Part shown: one piece after another, positions 1 through 5,317 of the stretch
Position numbering within the stretch: the stretch's first letter is position 1
Layout: each line of letters starts with the position of its first letter
DNA from: Acidimicrobiaceae bacterium
Lineage (GTDB): Bacteria; Actinomycetota; Acidimicrobiia; Acidimicrobiales; Palsa-688
Reading direction: 5' to 3'
Length of the DNA stretch: 5,317 nt
Assembly: GCA_003156795.1 (NCBI GenBank)
Contig: PMHU01000048.1
Location: 22,240 to 27,556, forward strand
The notes under the pieces: generated by a model
Seen by the model: the letters and a program-made list of their open reading frames with translations, nothing else
Databases searched by the model: none
Told to the model about the DNA's origin: nothing
Made by a program: the position numbers and the translations under genes

Positions 1-813
1 ATCGGCGAGGGCGAGAAGGACAACGCCCCCATGCTCTTCAACGGCGAGAAGATCGGGGACGGCACACCCCCCATGACCGACATCGCCGTCGACCCCATCG
101 ACGGCACCACCCCGACGGCGCTCGGCCGCGGTGGCGCCCTCGCAGTCATCGCAGTAAGCGAGCGTGGCACCATGTTCAACCCGGGCCCGTGCGTCTACAT
201 GGAGAAGCTGGCCGTCGGTCCGGAGGCCGTCGGGAAAGTGAGCTTGGAGCAGTCGGCCACCGACAACATCCGGGCCGTCGCCGCAGCCAAGGGTGAGTCG
301 GTACGAGACATCACCGCCGTAATCCTCGATCGACCCCGACACGCCGATTTGATCGAAGAGGTGCGATCGACGGGCGCGCGCATCCGCTTGATCACCGATG
401 GCGATGTCGCTGGAGCTCTGGCCACGGCGTGGACCGAGTCGGGTGCGGACATCCTCCTCGGCATCGGCGGGACACCGGAAGGCGTCATCGCCGCCGCCGC
501 GCTCAAGTGCATGGACGGTGAGCTGCAAGGGCGGTTGTGGGCTCGCGACGACGCCGAGCGGGACGAGGCGGTGAGGCTCGGCTACGACATGGCCAAAGTG
601 CTCGTCCTCGACGACCTCGTGCAAGGGGACAACTGCTTCTTTGCCGCGACCGGAATCACCGACGGGGAGATTTTGCGCGGAGTCCGGTACGACAGCCGCG
701 GCGCCACCACCGAATCTCTCGTCATGCGCTCCAAGTCTGGAACGGTCCGCCGCATCGTCGCCCGGCACCGTCTCAAGAAGCTGGCGCGGTACTCGGCCGT
801 GGCGTTCGAGTAG
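1..813 (+). CDS. glpX: Fructose-1,6-bisphosphatase class II (GlpX), 5'-truncated by window edge
   Basis: Class II fructose-1,6-bisphosphatase, a metal-dependent cytoplasmic enzyme that removes the 1-phosphate of fructose 1,6-bisphosphate in gluconeogenesis. The frame is open from base 1 and ends at TAG 811-813, giving 270 visible residues. GlpX proteins are usually about 320-345 residues, so roughly 50-75 N-terminal residues lie outside the window, and the ATG at base 31 is internal. Family signatures seen in order: IGEGEKDNAPML at the left edge (metal-site region), VDPIDGTT about 20 residues later (the family's DPxxGT metal and substrate motif), LITDGDVAGAL near the middle, GIGGTPEGVIAAAA, DNCFFAATGITDGEIL, and the C-terminal TTESLVMRSKSGTVR. 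No frameshift is visible. In many Actinobacteria GlpX is the main or only FBPase, which is consistent with the high-GC context. Its 3' end overlaps the convergent gene at 773-1726 by 41 bases, leaving no room for a separate terminator. Identification is very secure; whether the protein also acts on sedoheptulose 1,7-bisphosphate cannot be judged. Confidence 0.96.
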   Translation: MGEGEKDNAPMLFNGEKIGDGTPPMTDIAVDPIDGTTPTALGRGGALAVIAVSERGTMFNPGPCVYMEKLAVGPEAVGKVSLEQSATDNIRAVAAAKGESVRDITAVILDRPRHADLIEEVRSTGARIRLITDGDVAGALATAWTESGADILLGIGGTPEGVIAAAALKCMDGELQGRLWARDDAERDEAVRLGYDMAKVLVLDDLVQGDNCFFAATGITDGEILRGVRYDSRGATTESLVMRSKSGTVRRIVARHRLKKLARYSAVAFE

Positions 814-1726
814 CTATCGACCAGGCGCCCCGAGAACGGTAGAAGGCTTCTGGGCCCTCGGCTTGAAGGGTCGCATAAGGCCAGCCGACGATTCGGGCCG
901 CCGCTTCCAAGTGGCTCAGGAGGTGACTGCCGATCCCCTGCCTGCGGCCGCCCGGCTCGACGTACACCGCCACGTAGCCACCACACGCGTCGGTCCAGGC
1001 CGCCGCCACGCCGGCGAGCTCGCCTTCCCGCCGCCCGGACATCACGATGGGGAAAAAGGGGGACCGGGCCCCGACCGAGCCGACTCCATCGGCACTCGTT
1101 GGCGTGCATCCGGCCGCCTCGAACATTCGCAGTGCCTCAGGATCGGCCATGCGGCTTCTTGTGATCTCGAGCGCCAGCCCGCCTGTCCCGACGACTCCCG
1201 GCCGGCCCAGAGCGGCGTCCGCGATCGGCTTCCACACCCGGCCTCGCCCCTCCTCGAGCATCACAATTCGATCCGCTTCCATCACGACTTCGAAGTGGTC
1301 GAGGGCGGCCAGAGCAGGCCGGATCCTCTCCTCGTCGATCCCGTCGGCCAGGGTTACGTGGGGGACCCACGGCCACGAGAGCTTCCGTTCCAGCGGGGGT
1401 ACGAACACGGCGTCGCGGAGGAGCCTCAAGCTGTCGATCTCGCCCCCCACCGCTAGGAACACCACGGGATTCGCCGGAAGGAAGGAGGCGGGCGAGCCCA
1501 GGGTGAGACGAATGGGCCCCATCGCCGCTGCGGCCGCGGCCCTCAATTGGGCCAGGGCGGTCGAAAGCTCACCAGCTCGGACGTTGACCGGTGGTACCAG
1601 GGTGAGGTGGGCGGGGATCCGCCCGAGAGAGGGATCGCCCAAGGCCAGGCGAAGTCCGTCGACCTGGTCCGACAACGGCGGATCGAGAACGAGAGCGACC
1701 CCTACCCGAGTCCTGCTGGACACCAT
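773..1726 (-). CDS. Two-domain protein: 2H phosphoesterase (2'-5' RNA ligase-like) fused to GNAT acetyltransferase
   Basis: A 317-residue protein with two recognisable domains. Residues about 1-170 look like the 2H phosphoesterase / 2'-5' RNA ligase-like fold: the two required HxTx motifs are HLTL (40-43, followed by VPP) and HVTL (123-126), 83 residues apart as expected for the symmetric lobes, with VWKPIAD as a plausible last strand. Residues about 180-305 look like a GNAT N-acetyltransferase: GYVAVYVEPGGRRQGIGSHLL (249-270) contains the RxxGxG acetyl-CoA pyrophosphate loop (R261, G264, G266), followed by an Ala-rich helix and EAFYRSRGA (293-301), the usual late GNAT motif. After this only 16 residues remain and they do not resemble the normal final GNAT strands; the last 13 codons are antisense to the end of glpX, so the C-terminus may be eroded. 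Start: ATG at 1726 is the only start codon in this frame between it and glyA except the GTG directly after it, and no Shine-Dalgarno is visible. Substrates of both domains are unknown. 2H enzymes act on 2',3'-cyclic or 2'-5' phosphodiesters; a role in RNA or cyclic-nucleotide metabolism is inference. Confidence 0.85.
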   Translation of the reverse strand: MVSSRTRVGVALVLDPPLSDQVDGLRLALGDPSLGRIPAHLTLVPPVNVRAGELSTALAQLRAAAAAAMGPIRLTLGSPASFLPANPVVFLAVGGEIDSLRLLRDAVFVPPLERKLSWPWVPHVTLADGIDEERIRPALAALDHFEVVMEADRIVMLEEGRGRVWKPIADAALGRPGVVGTGGLALEITRSRMADPEALRMFEAAGCTPTSADGVGSVGARSPFFPIVMSGRREGELAGVAAAWTDACGGYVAVYVEPGGRRQGIGSHLLSHLEAAARIVGWPYATLQAEGPEAFYRSRGAWSIATRTPRPSTAPAS

Positions 1727-1732
1727 CGAGCC

Positions 1733-1738
1733 AGTGTG
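1733..1738 (-). promoter_or_regulatory. Weak -10-like box for the 2H-GNAT gene
   Basis: On the minus strand CACACT lies exactly six bases before the ATG at 1726, the same spacing as the stronger TAGACT box before glyA on the other strand. It lacks the conserved first T of TANNNT, and no TTGACA-like -35 is seen at normal distance. It is listed because the gene has no ribosome binding site and must have a promoter in this 83-base region or inside glyA. Low confidence. Confidence 0.22.
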
Positions 1739-1797
1739 CCAGCACGCGGGTGTGGAGACGGGACCTGGTTGGACCCGGCGGGCGATGCGGCACCATC

Positions 1798-1803
1798 TAG
1801 ACT
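1798..1803 (+). promoter_or_regulatory. -10 box of a leaderless glyA promoter
   Basis: TAGACT matches the actinobacterial TANNNT -10 consensus and ends six bases before the GTG start of glyA at 1810. Transcription normally begins about seven bases after the -10 box, which would place the first transcribed base on or next to the start codon, giving a leaderless mRNA. In support, the sequence before the GTG (GCTTGC) has no Shine-Dalgarno. The TAG of this box is also an in-frame stop for glyA, so translation cannot begin further upstream. A TTGGAC at 1769-1774 resembles a -35 but is 23 bases away, too far for a standard spacer; the promoter may rely on the -10 element alone. Confidence 0.6.
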
Positions 1804-1809
1804 GCTTGC

Positions 1810-3039
1810 GTGACCGAGGACCTCGAGCTCTTCGACATCATCCACCGCGAGGAAGTTCGGCAGAACACCACTCTGCAGCTCATCGCATCTGAGAACTTCA
1901 CGTCTCGGGCCGTCATGAGGGCGACGGGTTCGGTACTGACCAACAAGTACTCCGAGGGCTACCCGGGCAAGCGCTACTACGGGGGCAACCAGGTGATCGA
2001 CGAGGTCGAGGACCTGGCCCGACGTCGATTATGCGACCTCTTCGGAGCCGATCATGCCAACGTGCAGCCGCACTCCGGGGCCAACGCCAACCTGGCCGCA
2101 TATCTCGCCGTGCTGGACGCCGGTGACACCGTACTGGGCATGCGCCTGGACCAAGGCGGGCACCTGACCCACGGTTCACCCGTCAACATCAGCGGGCGGT
2201 TCTACAACTTCGTGTCGTACGGGGTGACGGAGAGCGACGAGCGCATCGACTTCGACCAGCTCGCGGACCTCGCTGTTGAGCATCGTCCAAAGCTGATCGT
2301 CGCGGGGGCCACCGCCTACCCGCGCTTGATCGATCCCGAGCCCATCCGCAAGATCGCCGACGACGTCGGCGCCCTTTTTATGTTCGACATCGCCCACGTG
2401 GCCGGCCTGATCGCCGGCGGGATGCACCCCAACCCCGTCGGCGTGGCTGACATCGTCACCCTCACCACCCACAAGACGCTGAGAGGTCCACGCGGCGGGG
2501 CCATCCTGTGCCGGGCCGAGCTGGGCCCGGCCATCGACAAAGCGGTCTTCCCCGGGTTGCAAGGCGGCCCGCTGGAACACGTCATCGCAGCCAAAGCCGT
2601 CGCCTTCCTCGAAGCCGCCCAGCCGGAGTTCCGCGACTACGCCGCCGCCATCGTGCGCAACGCCCGGGCTCTAGCCGCCGGGCTGGCGGCCGAAGGCTTC
2701 CGGGTCGTGTCGGGCGGCACCGACAACCACCTCATGTTGGTCGACCTCAGGACCTTCGACCCAGAACTGACCGGCAAGGTGGCCCAAGAGGCCCTGGACC
2801 GGTCCGGGATCACGCTCAACAAGAACACCGTCCCCGGCGACCCTCGGTCCCCTTTCGTCACTTCGGGCCTGCGGATCGGGACGCCGGCTGTCACCACCGC
2901 CGGCATGGGAGAGTGCGAGATGGGCGAGATCGCCGGTCTCATCGGCCGGGTCCTCCGCCGACCCGACGACGAGGCGTCCTCGGCCGAAGTGCGAGAGCAG
3001 GTGGGCGTCCTTTGCTCGAAGTTCACCCCTTACCCGTAG
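1810..3039 (+). CDS. glyA: Serine hydroxymethyltransferase
   Basis: Cytoplasmic PLP enzyme converting serine and tetrahydrofolate to glycine and 5,10-methylene-tetrahydrofolate, the main source of one-carbon units. The protein has 409 residues, a normal bacterial length (about 410-430). Signatures: LQLIASENFTSRAV (23-36), NKYSEGYPGKRYYGG (45-59, active-site tyrosine region), QPHSGANAN (86-94, cofactor phosphate binding), MFDIAHVAGL (191-200; D193 should pair with the PLP pyridine nitrogen and H196 lies alongside), THKTLRGPRGG (220-230; K222 is the expected PLP Schiff-base lysine) and SGLRIGTPA (352-360; R355 should bind the substrate carboxylate). All key residues are intact. The start is GTG at 1810: an in-frame TAG at 1798 blocks longer forms, and the next ATG is at codon 36, inside the conserved core. 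There is no Shine-Dalgarno; a TANNNT box six bases upstream suggests leaderless expression. The gene is divergent from the 2H-GNAT gene and followed after 21 bases by wecA, probably co-transcribed. Confidence 0.98.
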   Translation: MTEDLELFDIIHREEVRQNTTLQLIASENFTSRAVMRATGSVLTNKYSEGYPGKRYYGGNQVIDEVEDLARRRLCDLFGADHANVQPHSGANANLAAYLAVLDAGDTVLGMRLDQGGHLTHGSPVNISGRFYNFVSYGVTESDERIDFDQLADLAVEHRPKLIVAGATAYPRLIDPEPIRKIADDVGALFMFDIAHVAGLIAGGMHPNPVGVADIVTLTTHKTLRGPRGGAILCRAELGPAIDKAVFPGLQGGPLEHVIAAKAVAFLEAAQPEFRDYAAAIVRNARALAAGLAAEGFRVVSGGTDNHLMLVDLRTFDPELTGKVAQEALDRSGITLNKNTVPGDPRSPFVTSGLRIGTPAVTTAGMGECEMGEIAGLIGRVLRRPDDEASSAEVREQVGVLCSKFTPYP

Positions 3040-3048
3040 CGGCCGAGT

Positions 3049-3055
3049 AGGAGAG
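3049..3055 (+). promoter_or_regulatory. Shine-Dalgarno that fixes an ATT start for wecA
   Basis: AGGAGAG is a near-ideal Shine-Dalgarno in the 21-base gap after glyA. Its AGGAG core (3049-3053) ends seven bases before the ATT at 3061. No ATG, GTG, TTG or CTG occurs in the wecA frame between the glyA stop and 3117, and the first conventional candidate (TTG 3118) is 62 bases past the end of AGGAGAG with nothing Shine-Dalgarno-like before it. The site therefore argues for initiation at ATT. Confidence 0.72.
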
Positions 3056-3060
3056 CCCGA

Positions 3061-4230
3061 ATTACCAGCTACGGCGACTACGCCATCGTTGGCGCCGTAG
3101 CCGCCGTCACCACCTGGTTGTGCACCTTCGCGGTCAGGCGCCTTGCCGTTCGCTTCTCGATCATTGTCATGCCCGACGAGCGGAGGGTGCACGAGCGACC
3201 CACCCCTACCCTCGGCGGGTCCGGCATGTACTTGGGTCTGCTGGCGGCGATGGCAGTTGCCTCGCAGCTGAGCGGGCTCGGCCCGCTGTTTCGCGGTAGC
3301 TCTGACCCGATCGGTCTGGTGCTCGCCGCTTCGGTCATTTTTGTCGTGGGCCTGGTGGACGACGTACGCGAAATGTCGGCGCCCGCAAAGCTTTCGGGTC
3401 AGATAGTGGCCGGCACCGTCCTATATCTGTTCGGCATCGACATGCTCTTTTTCCGGGTTCCGTTCGTCAGCACCACCCTCGTTCTCTCGGCCGACCTCAT
3501 TCCCGTCATGACGGTGCTGTGGGTCGTCGGCATGGCCAACGCGGTCAACCTGGTCGACGGGTTGGACGGGCTGGCAGCTGGGATCGTGGCCATCGCGGCG
3601 ATCGCCTTTTTCTTCTACGCCCACCAGCTCGTCCACACCGGGACCATCTATCCGGACAGCTCCGGGCAGCTCTTTTCGGTGATCGTCATCGGGGTGTGCG
3701 TAGGCTTCCTCCCCCACAACTTCCACCCGGCCAGGATCTTCATGGGCGACGCCGGCGCACTCCTGATCGGCTTGCTGATGGCGGCCTCCACCATCTCGGT
3801 CGTCGGCCAGAGCGACTTGGACTTCAGCGGGCGCACCTTCTTCTTCTTCGCTCCCGTCCTGATCCCCTTCTTCATCCTCGGGATACCGATGTTCGACACG
3901 GCGTTCGCCATCATCAGGCGGGCCGGGCGACGGACCAACCCGGCCGTAGCGGATAAGAACCACCTGCATCACCGTCTCATGCGGCTCGGTCACGGCCAAA
4001 CCAACTCGGTGCTGATCCTTTGGACGTGGACGGCCCTTCTGTCTGGGCTGGTGCTGTACCCGTCGTACGTAAAAGGGGCGCTGTCCTACGTCTCGATCGG
4101 TATCGCCGCGCTCGCAGTCGCCCTGTACACGGCCTTCGGTGTTCGCAGCCGGACCGTCGTGCGCGCCGACAGCCGGGCTCGTGCCGACGCGGCCCTGGCC
4201 CGCGCCCGGCGCAACGGCGACCCGCCTTGA
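3061..4230 (+). CDS. wecA: Polyprenyl-phosphate N-acetylhexosamine-1-phosphate transferase (WecA/TagO family), probable ATT start
   Basis: Integral membrane enzyme of the MraY/WecA/TagO family. It moves a sugar-1-phosphate, usually GlcNAc-1-P, from UDP-sugar to polyprenyl phosphate on the cytoplasmic face and so starts an envelope polymer. From ATT 3061 the protein has 389 residues. Motifs in that numbering: VHERPTPTLGG (43-53), GLVDDVRE (97-104, the Mg-binding Asp pair), NAVNLVDGLDG (160-170), HPARIFMGDAG (222-232), and HLHHRL (301-306), the His-rich loop that marks WecA/TagO rather than MraY. About ten hydrophobic helices are apparent, followed by a basic Ala/Arg-rich cytoplasmic tail (about 361-389). 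Start choice: TTG 3118 is the first conventional codon but would cut the first membrane helix in half. Residues 7-29 from the ATT reading align in pattern with the first helix of mycobacterial WecA (Rv1302), and a strong Shine-Dalgarno precedes the ATT. Probably in an operon with glyA. The sugar and lipid substrates are not determined by sequence alone. Confidence 0.9.
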   Translation: MTSYGDYAIVGAVAAVTTWLCTFAVRRLAVRFSIIVMPDERRVHERPTPTLGGSGMYLGLLAAMAVASQLSGLGPLFRGSSDPIGLVLAASVIFVVGLVDDVREMSAPAKLSGQIVAGTVLYLFGIDMLFFRVPFVSTTLVLSADLIPVMTVLWVVGMANAVNLVDGLDGLAAGIVAIAAIAFFFYAHQLVHTGTIYPDSSGQLFSVIVIGVCVGFLPHNFHPARIFMGDAGALLIGLLMAASTISVVGQSDLDFSGRTFFFFAPVLIPFFILGIPMFDTAFAIIRRAGRRTNPAVADKNHLHHRLMRLGHGQTNSVLILWTWTALLSGLVLYPSYVKGALSYVSIGIAALAVALYTAFGVRSRTVVRADSRARADAALARARRNGDPP

Positions 4231-4238
4231 GACCCCGT

Positions 4239-4254
4239 GACCCCAGCGGGGATC
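4239..4254. terminator. Small GC hairpin in the convergent wecA/atpC gap, possible terminator
   Basis: GACCCC-AGC-GGGGATC can fold as four C:G pairs with a three-base loop, extended by two more pairs past a bulged A. An alternative five-pair stem joins CCCCG (4233-4237) to CGGGG (4247-4251). GACCCC occurs twice, at 4231 and 4239. The element sits in the 36-base gap between two convergent stop codons, where a bidirectional terminator is expected. There is no T-tract on either strand, so it is not a classical intrinsic terminator. Low confidence. Confidence 0.3.
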
Positions 4255-4266
4255 TGAGCGGTGCCC

Positions 4267-4674
4267 CTACTCCGTGAGGCTCAGGAACCGCTCCCAGCGC
4301 CGCTTGTCACGCTGGGCCACGCGGCGCCGTTCGGTATCCTCGCCAGCCTCCTCGAGCTCTCGCTCGGCCGTCTGCAGGCGCTCCCGCAAGTCCGCCGCGT
4401 CCAGGTCTCCGACGGGGTGAGCCTCCTCGACCAGCAACAGCGCGTGGTTGCCGCCGACCTGGAGGTAGCCCTCCGCCTGGGCGAACCGAAGCACCTCGGT
4501 CTCGGTCTTGTACAGCCGCAGCTCGGTGGGCTCGAGCGTCGCCAACAGCGGCGAGTGCCTGGCCAGAATGCCTATCTCACCGAGCGTGGTGCGCGTCGAG
4601 ACCATCTCCACCTCGCCATTGAAGACCTCACCCTCCGGCGTGAGGACTTCGACGGGAAACGTGGCGTGGGCCAT
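4267..4674 (-). CDS. atpC: F1Fo ATP synthase epsilon subunit
   Basis: Epsilon subunit of the F1 central stalk, which couples rotation to catalysis and can inhibit ATP hydrolysis through its C-terminal helices. The protein has 135 residues, a normal length. Residues 1-88 form the beta-sandwich domain, with FPVEVLTPEGEVFNGEV near the start and the hallmark GEIGILARHSPLLATLEP at 32-49. Residues about 92-131 are charged and helical (LRERLQTAERELEE, then RRVAQRDKRRWERFL), matching the C-terminal helix pair. The ATG at 4674 shares its A with the TGA stop of atpD (TGATG), so translation is probably coupled; a GGGAG lies three bases before the ATG and a GAGG slightly further up. It ends with TAG at 4267, 36 bases from the stop of the convergent wecA. 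As the last gene of the usual atpIBEFHAGDC order it marks the operon's 3' end here. Confidence 0.96.
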   Translation of the reverse strand: MAHATFPVEVLTPEGEVFNGEVEMVSTRTTLGEIGILARHSPLLATLEPTELRLYKTETEVLRFAQAEGYLQVGGNHALLLVEEAHPVGDLDAADLRERLQTAERELEEAGEDTERRRVAQRDKRRWERFLSLTE

Positions 4675-5317
4675 CAGCTCCCGCCCTCGCCACCGGCGTC
4701 CCGGATCACCTCGTCGATCGTGCCCTTCATGAAGAAGGCCCGCTCGGGGAAGTCGTCGTACCTTCCCTCGAGGATCTCCTTGAAGCCGCGGACCGTCTCG
4801 GCGACCGGGACGTACACGCCTGCGGTGCCGGTGAACTGCTCGGCCACGAAGAACGGCTGTGATAGGTACCGCTCGAGTCTGCGGGCCCGGTTGACCGCCA
4901 CTTTGTCCTCGTCCGAGAGCTCGTCGATACCGAGGATCGCAATGATGTCCTGAAGTTCTTTGTAGCGCTGGAGCACCTGCTGGACCTCGGTGGCGACGCG
5001 GAAGTGCTCCTCGCCCACGATGTCCGCCTTGAGGATCGTCGAAGTCGACTCGAGCGGGTCAACGGCCGGATAGATGCCCTTCTCGGCGATCGAGCGCGAC
5101 AGCACCGTGGTCGCGTTCAAGTGGGCAAACACAGACGCCGGCGCCGGATCGGTGAGGTCGTCGGCGGGCACGTAGATCGCCTGCACGCTCGTCACCGAGC
5201 CCCGGCGCGTGGAAGTGATGCGCTCCTGCAGCTGGCCCATCTCGGACTCGAGCGTCGGCTGGTAGCCGACCTGCGAGGGCATCCGTCCGAGCAGCGCCGA
5301 GACCTCGGAGCCGGCCT
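4674..5317 (-). CDS. atpD: F1Fo ATP synthase beta subunit, 5' part outside the window
   Basis: Catalytic beta subunit of F1, which makes ATP from ADP and phosphate in the alpha3beta3 ring. The frame is open from the right window edge to TGA 4676-4674; about 213 residues are visible of a usual 460-480, so the N-terminal barrel and the P-loop are missing from view. The ATG at 5282 is internal: the codons before it read AGSEVSALLGR, a conserved stretch. Visible signatures: QERITSTRRGSVTSVQAIYVPADDLTDPAP (given here as successive pieces QERITSTRRG, SVTSVQAIYV, PADDLTDPAP), FAHLNATTVLSR, KGIYPAVDPLES (adenine-contact Tyr), DELSDED at 4905-4925 (the DELSEED torque lever with a conservative E-to-D change), and the C-terminal FFMKGTIDEVI. 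The tail after this is short (RDAGGEGGS). It overlaps the atpC start by one base. No frameshift is seen. Confidence 0.97.
   Translation of the reverse strand, partial: AGSEVSALLGRMPSQVGYQPTLESEMGQLQERITSTRRGSVTSVQAIYVPADDLTDPAPASVFAHLNATTVLSRSIAEKGIYPAVDPLESTSTILKADIVGEEHFRVATEVQQVLQRYKELQDIIAILGIDELSDEDKVAVNRARRLERYLSQPFFVAEQFTGTAGVYVPVAETVRGFKEILEGRYDDFPERAFFMKGTIDEVIRDAGGEGGS

Noticed and set aside
1727..1809. A riboswitch or other structured leader before glyA.
   Set aside because: The whole intergenic region is 83 bases, the -10 box sits next to the start codon, and no conserved riboswitch motif is visible.
1047..1892. Long plus-strand open frames across the 2H-GNAT region (641-1456 and 1047-1892).
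   Set aside because: They are antisense to a gene with clear motifs, their translations are Arg/Pro/Ser-rich without domains, and the longer one runs into glyA out of frame. High GC makes such shadow frames common.
3037..3060. glyA and wecA lie in the same frame, separated by a single TAG and 21 open bases, so readthrough would give a fused protein.
   Set aside because: A shared frame has a one-in-three chance of arising by accident, GlyA ends at its normal C-terminus, and the strong Shine-Dalgarno before ATT 3061 explains separate translation better.
3085..3087. ATC at 3085 as another non-canonical wecA start.
   Set aside because: It has no Shine-Dalgarno at a workable distance and would shorten the first helix; ATT 3061 fits both criteria.
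3118..3120. TTG at 3118 as the wecA start codon.
   Set aside because: It lies inside the first membrane helix, lacks a Shine-Dalgarno, and leaves the conserved upstream coding sequence unexplained.
3421..3999. A 192-codon minus-strand frame inside wecA, very rich in Asp, Glu and Gly.
   Set aside because: Its composition is the antisense of a hydrophobic membrane protein; the plus strand carries all WecA motifs, and the minus frame has no motif of its own.
4261..4953. A 230-codon plus-strand open frame opposite atpC and the end of atpD.
   Set aside because: The opposite strand encodes two conserved ATP synthase subunits; this frame is a high-GC shadow with no recognisable domain.

Overview
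The window is an ordinary, gene-dense chromosomal stretch from a high-GC bacterium. It is most likely a member of the Actinomycetota, possibly from a deep lineage such as Acidimicrobiia; the class is a guess. Reasons for the placement: GC-rich codons throughout, a GlpX-type (class II) fructose-1,6-bisphosphatase with the VDPIDGTT motif, glyA next to a WecA-type glycosyltransferase gene close to ATP synthase genes, and a TANNNT box placed so that the glyA mRNA should be leaderless. I see no mobile element, CRISPR array, tRNA, rRNA or obvious foreign island.

Layout, left to right. (1) 1-813 (+): the 3' part of glpX, entering from outside the window. (2) 773-1726 (-): a two-domain protein with an N-terminal 2H phosphoesterase (2'-5' RNA ligase-like) domain and a C-terminal GNAT acetyltransferase domain; its last 41 bases overlap the end of glpX in convergent orientation. 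(3) 1727-1809: an 83-base divergent intergenic region with a good -10 box for glyA. (4) 1810-3039 (+): glyA, complete. (5) 3061-4230 (+): a polyprenyl-phosphate sugar-1-phosphate transferase (WecA/TagO type), 21 bases after glyA. It appears to start at a non-canonical ATT codon behind a strong Shine-Dalgarno sequence. (6) 4231-4266: a short convergent gap with a small GC hairpin. (7) 4267-4674 (-) atpC and 4674-5317 (-) atpD (5' part outside the window), forming the tail of an ATP synthase operon running leftward. No stretch over 300 bases lacks a gene.

The genes serve central functions: gluconeogenesis (glpX), one-carbon and glycine supply (glyA), cell-envelope polymer initiation (wecA) and energy conversion (atpD, atpC). 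glyA and wecA probably form one transcription unit; atpD and atpC are coupled by a one-base overlap.

I did not find a convincing undescribed multi-gene system. The leads most worth checking are the apparent AUU start codon of wecA, the 2H phosphoesterase-GNAT fusion, and the orientation of the atp genes, which face wecA rather than following it as in mycobacteria.
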